DNA of 64,000 nucleotides from NCBI RefSeq assembly GCF_006542765.1, contig NZ_SKCD01000033.1, positions 1-64,000 on the forward strand, in the 5' to 3' direction. The notes under the pieces were generated by a model. It was not told the origin of the DNA. It did not search any database and saw only the letters and a list, made by a program, of their open reading frames with translations. Source of the stretch: Paenibacillus luteus (GTDB taxonomy: Bacteria > Bacillota > Bacilli > Paenibacillales > Paenibacillaceae). The position numbers and the translations under genes are program-made. Positions 27,858 through 34,365 of this stretch are shown here, one piece after another. How positions within the stretch are numbered: the stretch's first letter is position 1; every line of letters starts with the position of its first letter.

Positions 27858-29066
27858 ATGACGCAACCGAAATGGAGATCAGAGCGGCTTTCGCAGCTGG
27901 GCTCTTCCATTTTTGCGGAGGTTGCCGCATGGAAGCTGTCCGCGCTAGAGAGCGGTCTTGATATTATAGATCTTGGGATTGGAAGTCCGGACCAGCCTCC
28001 ATCGCCAGCGGTTAGGCAAGCGCTAAGCGAAGCGGCCTTACGCGCAGACATGTATGCGTATCCCGCAACAAAAAGCGGGCTGCCTTTCCGGCAGCATGCA
28101 GCGAAATGGATGAAGCATCGTTTTGATGTGGAGTTGGATCCGGCAAGCGAAATCGTTACACTTCTAGGCTCGCAGGATGGTCTGGCGCATTTGGCAATGG
28201 CGCTATGCGATCCCGGGGATACGGTGCTGCTGCCTAATCCCGGTTATCCGATTTATACCGCATCATTAGCGCTTGCTGGCGTCGAAGCAGTGCTTATGCC
28301 GCTGCGGGAAGAGAATGATTATATGCCTGATTTGGAAGCCATATCGGATACGGATTGGGATCGCGCTACCTTTATTTTGCTTAATTATCCTAACAATCCG
28401 ATCTCTGCTGTAGCGGACCCAGCCTTTTTTGAACGGTTGCTGGCAAAAGCGCGTCAGCATGGGGTGTTGGTGGTACATGATTTGGCCTATTCTGAAATGG
28501 GCTTTGACGGCTGTGAGCCGATAAGTATTTTAGAGGTACCAGGTGCGATTGACCAGGCTGTTGAATTTCATTCCTTATCGAAGAGCTTCAACATGGCGGG
28601 CTGCAGGATTGGATTTTTGGCCGGAAACAAGGAGGCGGTTGCAGCCTTGCGGGAGCTGAAAGCTAACATTGACTATGGTGTGTTTGATCCCGTTCAGGAG
28701 GCCGGAATCGTTGCGCTGGAGGAAGCCATCGCCAATCCGGAGATGCCTAAAGCAGGCAAGCTCTATGAGCAGCGGCGGGATGTCTTTCTTCAAGCGCTAA
28801 GCGACGAAGGCTGGTCCATTGCTGCCCCGAAGGCGACGATGTTTATTTGGGCGAAGCTGCCACCGATGCAGTGGTCACAGGATGAGCCTTGGAATTCTCG
28901 GCGAATTTCCCAGGAAATGCTGCGTCAGACCGGTGTAGTGGTCGTTCCGGGAGAAGCTTTTGGCACGGAAGGCGAAGGTTATGTTCGAATTGCGCTCGTA
29001 GAAAATGAAGAGCGGCTATTAGAAGCTGCGAAACGGATTGGAAGCTTCATTCGCGGGCAAGGATAG
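27858..29066 (+). CDS. Class I/II aminotransferase (LL-DAP aminotransferase-like)
   Basis: The 402-residue PLP enzyme has LGIGSPDQPPSPAV near the N-terminus, LLNYPNNPISAVAD, SLSKSFNMAGCRIGF with the PLP lysine, and the C-terminal GEGYVRIALV arginine. It resembles the DapL/AlaA-like branch of aminotransferases. The substrate is uncertain. I chose ATG 27858 behind AAAAGGGTGA; the frame runs open further upstream into the YusI-like gene. Confidence 0.85.
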   Translation: MTQPKWRSERLSQLGSSIFAEVAAWKLSALESGLDIIDLGIGSPDQPPSPAVRQALSEAALRADMYAYPATKSGLPFRQHAAKWMKHRFDVELDPASEIVTLLGSQDGLAHLAMALCDPGDTVLLPNPGYPIYTASLALAGVEAVLMPLREENDYMPDLEAISDTDWDRATFILLNYPNNPISAVADPAFFERLLAKARQHGVLVVHDLAYSEMGFDGCEPISILEVPGAIDQAVEFHSLSKSFNMAGCRIGFLAGNKEAVAALRELKANIDYGVFDPVQEAGIVALEEAIANPEMPKAGKLYEQRRDVFLQALSDEGWSIAAPKATMFIWAKLPPMQWSQDEPWNSRRISQEMLRQTGVVVVPGEAFGTEGEGYVRIALVENEERLLEAAKRIGSFIRGQG

Positions 29067-29630
29067 AAGTAGCTGAAATTTGGTTTTGAGTTGAGGAAAC
29101 GAAATGGGAATATACCTCTGGGGAAAGTTCGAAAGCAATCGTAGCTTTATCAATCCCCCCTAACATGATTTAGTGAGACACGGACCTAATGTAGTTGTTG
29201 CGCTCATAATAGGCAGTGGAAGGCTGGCTTTTTGAGAAATAGGTCTAAATTGTAGATCTAATTGATCAAAAATTGCCGCATGGCAAGAATTAGATCTAAA
29301 AAATAGATTTAATTTAGCCGGATGGGTGCATATGAGCAGCGAAATGCTGGCTTTTTGTGTAATAGATCTAAATTGTAGATCTATTTGATCAAAAATTGCC
29401 ACGTGGCAAGAAATAGATCTAAAAAATAGATCTAATTTAGCCGGACGGGTGCATATGAGCAGCGAAAGACTAAACGTGATTTTATAGTTCAATGGAGTCA
29501 TATAGGTTGAATTTATAATTAATTTTTAGTGAAGTACCGTGCACGGCCAAATTATATAGTTCTAGTTCGATGGATATAGCTGAAATATAAGTTGAAAACT
29601 AAGTTGAAAGAGGAGAGAGGGGCTTTACTT
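29067..29630. other. Gene-free region with a 123-bp tandem repeat
   Basis: This AT-rich stretch between the aminotransferase and exonuclease genes contains two copies of a palindrome-rich repeat (29223-29467) and otherwise nothing I can call. AAAGAGGAGAGAGGGG at its end is the ribosome binding site of the exonuclease. Confidence 0.7.
29223..29467. repeat. Two tandem copies of a 123-bp palindrome-rich repeat
   Basis: The unit beginning GCTGGCTTTTTG at 29223 recurs at 29346 with period 123 and roughly 90% identity, ending in GGTGCATATGAGCAGCGAAA. Each copy contains several short palindromes: AGATCT-type sites, TTGATCAA, and GCATGGC/CACGTGG. The period is a multiple of three, so a minus-strand frame stays open through both copies. 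It looks like a dispersed intergenic repeat rather than a gene. Confidence 0.8.
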
Positions 29631-30497
29631 ATGAGTGAACAACGTTTGCTTCTGGTAGATGGCATGGCCATTTTGTTTCGCGCTTATTTTGCGACCTCGT
29701 TCGGTGGCAGCGTCCGTAAAACAAGCGCAGGAGTACCCGTGAATGCAGTGCATGGCTTTGTCCGTTATTTCATGGATGCGATAAAAACGTTTAATCCTAC
29801 ACATGTGGCTTGCTGTTGGGATATGGGCAGCACGACCTTTCGTACGGAGCAGTATGACGGCTACAAATCAAACCGTCCGGCTGCGCCAGAGGACTTGGTT
29901 CCGCAGTTTGATCTCGTGAAAGAGGTCGTCGCCAGCTTTAACGTTCCGAATATCGGTATTGTCGGCTATGAGGCGGATGACTGTATCGGAACGCTGGCTG
30001 CGGCGCTTAAGGATCAATTGCATGTTTTTGTTGTAACTGGCGATCATGATATGCTGCAGTTGGTGGATGACCGTGTTTCTGTGGCAATTATGAAGAAGGG
30101 GATTGGCAATTACATGGTGTATACACCGGAATCGCTGATGGAAGAGCGTCAGCTTACCCCGGTACAAATCATCGATATCAAAGGTCTGATGGGCGATACG
30201 GCGGATAATTATCCTGGAGTAAAGGGCATTGGCGAGAAAACGGCACATAAGCTTATTCAGGAACATGGCTCGATTGAGGTGCTGCTTGCTAATTTGGATA
30301 CCGTCTCCAAAACGATTCGCGCAAAGATTGAAGCGGATTTGGAAATGCTGCATTTGTCCCGTGACCTAGCGACCATCCGCTGCGATGTTCCCGTTACGGC
30401 TGAGATTGATAGCTGCAGCTGGGCGTATGACCGCGATACGGTGCTGCGAAAATTCGAAGAGCTTGAATTTAAGAGCCTACTCTCCCTTATTGGGTAA
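29631..30497 (+). CDS. 5'-3' exonuclease (Pol I N-terminal domain type)
   Basis: The 288-residue protein equals the FEN-type 5'-nuclease domain of DNA polymerase I: LLVDGMAILFRAYFA, FRTEQYDGYKSNRP, YEADDCIGTLA, TGDHDMLQL and the helix-3-turn GLMGDTADNYPGVKGIGEKT. It resembles the free-standing YpcP of Bacillus. It trims RNA primers and flaps. ATG 29631 was chosen with AGAGGGG 8 bp upstream. An ArsR-type regulator follows by 8 bp. Confidence 0.92.
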   Translation: MSEQRLLLVDGMAILFRAYFATSFGGSVRKTSAGVPVNAVHGFVRYFMDAIKTFNPTHVACCWDMGSTTFRTEQYDGYKSNRPAAPEDLVPQFDLVKEVVASFNVPNIGIVGYEADDCIGTLAAALKDQLHVFVVTGDHDMLQLVDDRVSVAIMKKGIGNYMVYTPESLMEERQLTPVQIIDIKGLMGDTADNYPGVKGIGEKTAHKLIQEHGSIEVLLANLDTVSKTIRAKIEADLEMLHLSRDLATIRCDVPVTAEIDSCSWAYDRDTVLRKFEELEFKSLLSLIG

Positions 30498-30505
30498 CCG
30501 TCGGT

Positions 30506-30820
30506 ATGAATGAACGTTTTTTTAGCGCTCTGGCAGAGCCGAATCGGCTGCGCATCGTCGAGCTCCTTCGTGACGGCCCGTTAACCGTAGGAGAAATTGC
30601 CGTAAGCCTAGACATGAATCAGCCGCAAACCTCGAAGCACTTACGTGTGCTTAGCCATTCCGGCATCGTTGAGGTGCAGCCAGAAGCGAATCGGCGGATC
30701 TACAAGCTGCGCTCTGAGCCGCTTCAAGAGCTGGATAACTGGTTGGCTTCCTTTCGTGCGATGTGGGAGGAGCGGTTCGATCGGTTGGAAGAGTATTTGC
30801 GTGAGCTTCAAGATAAGTAG
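30506..30820 (+). CDS. ArsR family transcriptional regulator
   Basis: The 104-residue winged-helix protein has LAEPNRLRIVELLRDGPLTV and MNQPQTSKHLRVLSHSGIVE (recognition helix) followed by a beta wing (PEANRRIYKL) and an amphipathic C-terminal helix. No Cys or His metal-site motif is present, so it is of the non-metal SdpR-like type. It follows the exonuclease gene by 8 bp; an AHSA1 partner gene, common for this branch, is not present here. Confidence 0.88.
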   Translation: MNERFFSALAEPNRLRIVELLRDGPLTVGEIAVSLDMNQPQTSKHLRVLSHSGIVEVQPEANRRIYKLRSEPLQELDNWLASFRAMWEERFDRLEEYLRELQDK

Positions 30821-31180
30821 ATGCCCACATAGAATAGGGTGAAATGTCGGAAATGCCGTTTTAATCATTCATAGCCTGTTTCGGGTTCCCGCTATGTTCA
30901 TTCAACAGAAGAATAGATACGCGAAAATAGGAAGAGGGGATAGAACTAGACTTCCTTCCGACCGCTCGTGTCTCCAGCTTCCTTGTAGTTAACTGCTAGG
31001 AAGCTGGAGACATAGGTGGACGGTCGCTGTTCTATTAGGTTATAAGGTTTTTAAAGCTTGTAAGAACGATAAGGTTGAGGATTAAACAATAACGTTTATG
31101 AGGGCGTTATCAAAATTTCCCAAGGCAGAAGCTTATCTGGAACTCAGACCGATGACTGATGAATAGAATGGGGGAGTAGT
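30821..31180. other. Gene-free region with a long inverted repeat
   Basis: This 360-bp stretch carries a strong inverted repeat (30969-31012) and the GGGGGAG ribosome binding site of the next gene. I see no frame worth calling in it. Confidence 0.6.
30969..31012. repeat. Perfect 15-bp inverted repeat
   Basis: TGTCTCCAGCTTCCT (30969-30983) and AGGAAGCTGGAGACA (30998-31012) enclose 14 nt; flanking GACCG and CGGTC extend the pairing loosely. It could terminate the exonuclease-ArsR transcript, but no T tract follows. Confidence 0.6.
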
Positions 31181-31450
31181 ATGAAGGAGATTGTTAAGCA
31201 AGTCATTGATGCATGGAATCCATATGGATTATTACCAGACGCACCAGAGGACGAATTTGATTCTGAAATCAGACAAATAACCGCAAAATTAATGACGTCT
31301 GAATCTATGGAGGAGTTAGCGCTGCACATACAAAAAGTTTTCACAACAAGCTTCGATGACAATTTTAATTATAACAACTGTTTAGATGCAGCAAGCAGGA
31401 TATGGACATTGAGTAAAGAATCACAAAGAACGAATGGGTTGGAGAGTTAA
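31181..31450 (+). CDS. DUF1871 family protein (YugE-like)
   Basis: The 89-residue acidic protein shows the DUF1871 pattern: VIDAWNPYGLLPDAPEDEFD, then a helix, ELALHIQKVFTTSF and a short C-terminal helix. B. subtilis YugE belongs here. Members are often found near immunity-type genes, but the function is unknown. GGGGGAG precedes ATG. Confidence 0.75.
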   Translation: MKEIVKQVIDAWNPYGLLPDAPEDEFDSEIRQITAKLMTSESMEELALHIQKVFTTSFDDNFNYNNCLDAASRIWTLSKESQRTNGLES

Positions 31451-31978
31451 GTCCAATCATGAGATTGAAATTTACCCATTTTATTAGCTGGCTGGGAGCT
31501 AAGTATGCAATAGAATGTCCTCATATCCAGCATTTAAAGGAGCAGGGCTGGCAGGATGATGGTAATCAAGGTGGTCCGACAAGTTAATACTATAAGCCTA
31601 AATGGCTTAGGAGAATCGAAAGGCTGCTCAACAAGGAATAGAATGGTTTGTTGAATAAACATGATCTGACTGTTCAATACGCAGCATTATCAGCATGAGT
31701 ATCCATTTAGAATAGAGTTAAAACTACTATTATGACTATTGATTCACGCAATCGATTGCCTCAACGCAGCGCTCGAACCTCGCTATTCACTCCAATCTAA
31801 TGACTTTCCCTATCTCCACTACATAATATTTTCAAGCAAATTCAAAAGAATGGGCGCTTACACAGAGACTCGAATAGTACACCAATTTTGTTCGTTCATT
31901 CACGTAAGCGATCTATTGTTCCAACTGCGGCCGAATAGGTATTCGGACAGAAGTTTTGGCAAACCAAACGGAATGGTA

Positions 31979-32007
31979 TTGACCTGTTCTTTTTAAAGAA
32001 CTACAAT
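31979..32007 (+). promoter_or_regulatory. SigA-type promoter of the first SinR-like gene
   Basis: TTGACC (31979-31984) and TACAAT (32002-32007) are separated by exactly 17 bp. The spacer is almost entirely taken up by an operator palindrome. Confidence 0.8.
31986..32001. promoter_or_regulatory. SinR-type operator in the promoter spacer
   Basis: GTTCTTTTTAAAGAAC is a near-perfect 16-bp palindrome made of GTTCTTT and AAAGAAC half-sites, each matching the SinR consensus GTTCTYT known from B. subtilis. It lies between -35 and -10, so bound repressor would block RNA polymerase. Either this SinR-like protein or the one at 59873 may bind. Confidence 0.8.
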
Positions 32008-32094
32008 AGATGTATTGTCTGTTATAACGCATTGCATTTTTCAAGCTAGCGTGAAGCTTAACGTTAGGATCTAAACTGGCCGAAGGAGAATATT

Positions 32095-32505
32095 ATGATT
32101 GGGGAACGGATTAAAAGTCTACGGGAAAAAAAGGGCTATTCGATAACGAAGCTTGCCGACCTGGCAGGCGTATCCAAGTCCTACTTGAGCTACATCGAAC
32201 GAAATATGCAGAACAACCCATCTCTTCAGGTAATGGCAAAAATAGCTGCTCCTTTGGATTCTAACATTGAATATCTACTTGGAGAAGAGCATTTACCGAA
32301 AATTCATGAAGACGAAATGTTGGACGAGGAATGGCGCTTAATTATTAAAAACGCGGTAGATGAGGGCATGAGCAAAGGTGATTTCCAAGCTTTAAAAGAC
32401 TTGATCCGTTCGAATATTTGGAAGGAAAATCGTTTGGAGCCGAGCATTTACTCCAGCGAAAAAAGAAAAACATCTAATATCATTATTCTTCATATTGATA
32501 ATTGA
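32095..32505 (+). CDS. SinR-like XRE family repressor (first copy)
   Basis: The 136-residue protein has a SinR-type helix-turn-helix (IGERIKSLREKKGYSITKLA, AGVSKSYLSYIERNMQNNPS), a linker, and a SinR-like helical hairpin (LDEEWRLIIKNAVDEGMSKG, about 80-112) that in SinR mediates tetramers and binds SinI. A 20-residue basic and hydrophobic tail is extra. It is more diverged than the copy at 59873. It sits directly before the eps operon, and its promoter carries an operator, so it may repress itself. It may bind the same GTTCTTT sites. Confidence 0.87.
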   Translation: MIGERIKSLREKKGYSITKLADLAGVSKSYLSYIERNMQNNPSLQVMAKIAAPLDSNIEYLLGEEHLPKIHEDEMLDEEWRLIIKNAVDEGMSKGDFQALKDLIRSNIWKENRLEPSIYSSEKRKTSNIIILHIDN

Positions 32506-32531
32506 TGCTCCGCAAAAAAGGAAAAAGTGTA

Positions 32532-32560
32532 TTGACATGTTCTATATAAAGAACTAATAT
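32532..32560 (+). promoter_or_regulatory. SigA-type promoter of the eps operon
   Basis: TTGACA (32532-32537) and TAATAT (32555-32560) have a 17-bp spacer that holds operator GTTCTATATAAAGAAC. Transcription would start near 32567, about 38 bp before the first gene. Confidence 0.85.
32539..32554. promoter_or_regulatory. SinR-type operator in the eps promoter spacer
   Basis: GTTCTATATAAAGAAC is a 16-bp palindrome with one mismatch that exactly fills the spacer between -35 and -10. B. subtilis SinR represses its eps operon through similar GTTCTYT sites. Confidence 0.82.
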
Positions 32561-32569
32561 TGTGTTATT

Positions 32570-32585
32570 GTTCTTTATAACAAAC
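32570..32585. promoter_or_regulatory. Second SinR-type operator of the eps promoter
   Basis: GTTCTTTATAACAAAC has an intact left half-site and a degenerate right one. It starts 31 bp after the first operator, about three helical turns, so cooperative binding on one face is possible. Confidence 0.6.
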
Positions 32586-32604
32586 ATAATAAGCAGGTGT
32601 GTAA

Positions 32605-33354
32605 ATGGATGGGAAAAGGTTAGAGGATGTACAATCGTTGCGGAGCGAGAAAGATCGGCTAAAGATGAAAGAAATCAATCTCAAAGCTTTGTATTTGACG
32701 ATTCGCAAGCGGCTATGGGTGGTTGCACTGGTGACTATTCTTTTTACCATAGCTGCAGGGATGTTTAATGCAAGACCTGAAACACCGATGTATGCTTCGT
32801 CTGCCCGAATCATTGTTGCTGCTTCCGCTGAGATGATGGGGACAGTTAAAGTGCTGTTTCGGGAACCGATCGTTATGAATAAGGTGATTGAAGAGCTGCA
32901 GCTTAACCGTTCAGCCGCGCAACTAAGAAGCCAAGTCAGAGTGGATAGTGTGGAAGGGTCCCTTGTGACCGTTATATCGGTTGTTGACAGTGATTCGAAG
33001 CTGGCAGCTGATATCGCGAATAAAGGAGTCGAAGTCTACCGGAAGGTAGCTGCAGATACCCTTGGCATTACGGCAATACAGCTACTGACGATGGCGGAAG
33101 AAAACCCTTATTCCATCAATGTAAAAAGTAACAGTTTGGTTTATGCCGGTTTTATGGCAGGGCTGATCCTGAGTCTGGCTCTCGTGTTTTTGCTTGATTC
33201 GCTCGATGATTCTATCAAATCGGATCGCGAGATTGAAGAACTGCTTGGTCTAACGATGCTAGGGCAAGTAAGTCAAATGAAGAGAAAAGATTACGCGAGA
33301 AAAGCAAAAAAACAAAAAAGCATTTTAGTGCGGGGTGAAACCATTGGTTCGTGA
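32605..33354 (+). CDS. Wzz-type chain length regulator and kinase activator (EpsA-like)
   Basis: The 249-residue membrane protein has two helices (about 36-54 and 175-196) around an extracytoplasmic Wzz domain, and a basic C-terminal cytoplasmic tail that in this family activates the tyrosine kinase encoded next. It sets polysaccharide chain length. It is the first gene of the eps-like operon, directly behind the SinR-type operators. It overlaps the kinase gene by 20 bp. Start ATG 32605 has GCAGGTG upstream; ATG 32665 (MKEINLKALYL) is an alternative. Confidence 0.88.
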   Translation: MDGKRLEDVQSLRSEKDRLKMKEINLKALYLTIRKRLWVVALVTILFTIAAGMFNARPETPMYASSARIIVAASAEMMGTVKVLFREPIVMNKVIEELQLNRSAAQLRSQVRVDSVEGSLVTVISVVDSDSKLAADIANKGVEVYRKVAADTLGITAIQLLTMAEENPYSINVKSNSLVYAGFMAGLILSLALVFLLDSLDDSIKSDREIEELLGLTMLGQVSQMKRKDYARKAKKQKSILVRGETIGS

Positions 33355-34009
33355 ACGGCAGAAAGCGTCAAAATCTTACGTGAACAAAAGTTTGCTAGCC
33401 TATATTCATCCGCATGCTTCCATATCCGAGCAATATCGGACGATTCGCAATAATATCCATTATGCCTCAAGTGGCAGCAAGGTGCGGTCGCTGCTTGTTA
33501 CTTCTCCTTCTGAAGGAGAAGGTAAATCGACAACGACCGTTAATTTGGCAGTTTGCATGGCGCAGCGAGGCGATCGTGTGCTCATTATCGACGCGAATTT
33601 CAGAAATCCGATCATCAACAAAATTTTCAATGTGCAGACGTCTCCAGGGTTATCGAATATCCTCGGACAGCAGCTCGAATTTCGAGAAGCGATCTATCAT
33701 ACGGAGGTCGAGGGACTGGACATTTTGCCAAGCGGACAACGCCTTTACAATTCGACAGAGCTGCTGGATTCCCAGTTGATGGTCGATGTGATGGCATTTG
33801 CCTATGAGCATTACGACATTGTGCTGCTGGATTGTCCGCCCGTTCTCGGTGCGCCAGATACGAATGCGCTTGCCAGCAAATGTGACGGCGTGCTTCTGAT
33901 TGTCAAAAGCGGAGCAACGCAGCAGGAGCACGCACTCGAAGCCAAACGAACGCTGCTGTTTGCCAAAGCGAACATTCTCGGCGTCATACTCAATAAGAAG
34001 AGCGTTTGA
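33335..34009 (+). CDS. CpsD/CapB family tyrosine kinase (EpsB-like)
   Basis: The 224-residue BY-kinase has Walker A PSEGEGKSTTTVNLA, Walker A' VLIIDANFRNP and Walker B DIVLLDCPPVLG. It works with the Wzz protein in polymer length control. The usual C-terminal tyrosine cluster for autophosphorylation is missing: the protein ends in LGVILNKKSV. The start is GTG 33335 inside the preceding gene. Confidence 0.88.
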   Translation: MKPLVRERQKASKSYVNKSLLAYIHPHASISEQYRTIRNNIHYASSGSKVRSLLVTSPSEGEGKSTTTVNLAVCMAQRGDRVLIIDANFRNPIINKIFNVQTSPGLSNILGQQLEFREAIYHTEVEGLDILPSGQRLYNSTELLDSQLMVDVMAFAYEHYDIVLLDCPPVLGAPDTNALASKCDGVLLIVKSGATQQEHALEAKRTLLFAKANILGVILNKKSV

Positions 34010-34029
34010 TGACCGCAATCGGATAGCAC

Positions 34030-34310
34030 TTTTTTTTCGGGAAACCCGTTCTCTATAAAGCACAATAACGAGCAATCAAGAAATCTCGTTCGGTAATGTC
34101 TCCTCGCCGTTATCCTCGGAGGCACTCGGCCATGCTGTGGGTTTACGGATAAACCTTAGACGCGAGTCGTCAAGAGTGTGGTGTGAGGCGGGGTTGAATG
34201 CCCTGGTTTTTAAGTTAGAGTGCTTCACTAGAAGGTTTTATCCTAAAGCCTTTTAGTTAAACACCCTAAAGGGTGCTGCAGCAGTCCACCCAACGTAGCG
34301 CGTAACTCCC
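34030..34310 (+). ncRNA. Candidate EAR/epsC RNA element before the CapD gene
   Basis: A 356-nt leader without a gene lies between the kinase gene and the CapD/EpsC-type gene, which is exactly where B. subtilis carries the EAR (epsC) RNA that prevents premature termination in the eps operon. It has several possible stems: GCCGTTATCCTCGGAGGCAC-type pairing around 34106-34130, a perfect hairpin GGTTTA-CGGA-TAAACC (34140-34155), and CACCCT-AA-AGGGTG (34262-34275). I identify it by position and structure only. Confidence 0.55.
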
Positions 34311-34365
34311 ATGCTTCTCAGCATTGATTTTATTTGACGTTTTTTCAGGAAAGGGTGACAAGGCT

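Larger units (their letters stand above)
31451..32094. other. Region before the first SinR-like gene
   Basis: The 640-bp stretch has a 42-codon frame (31459-31587) without a good ribosome binding site and an 85-codon frame that runs across the promoter of the next gene; I call neither. The only convincing elements are the promoter at 31979-32007 and the operator inside it. Confidence 0.55.

Noticed and set aside
29223..29467. CRISPR array
   Set aside because: There are only two long adjacent copies and no spacers or cas genes.
29160..29501. 113-codon minus-strand frame with 41-residue repeats
   Set aside because: It is the translation of the 123-bp tandem repeat; the period is a multiple of three, which keeps the frame open by itself.
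31459..31587. 42-codon plus-strand frame behind the DUF1871 gene
   Set aside because: The ribosome binding site is too far away and no similarity could be recognised; it may be a gene remnant.
31739..31996. 85-codon plus-strand frame
   Set aside because: It has no ribosome binding site, reads like random sequence and runs across the promoter and operator of the SinR-like gene.
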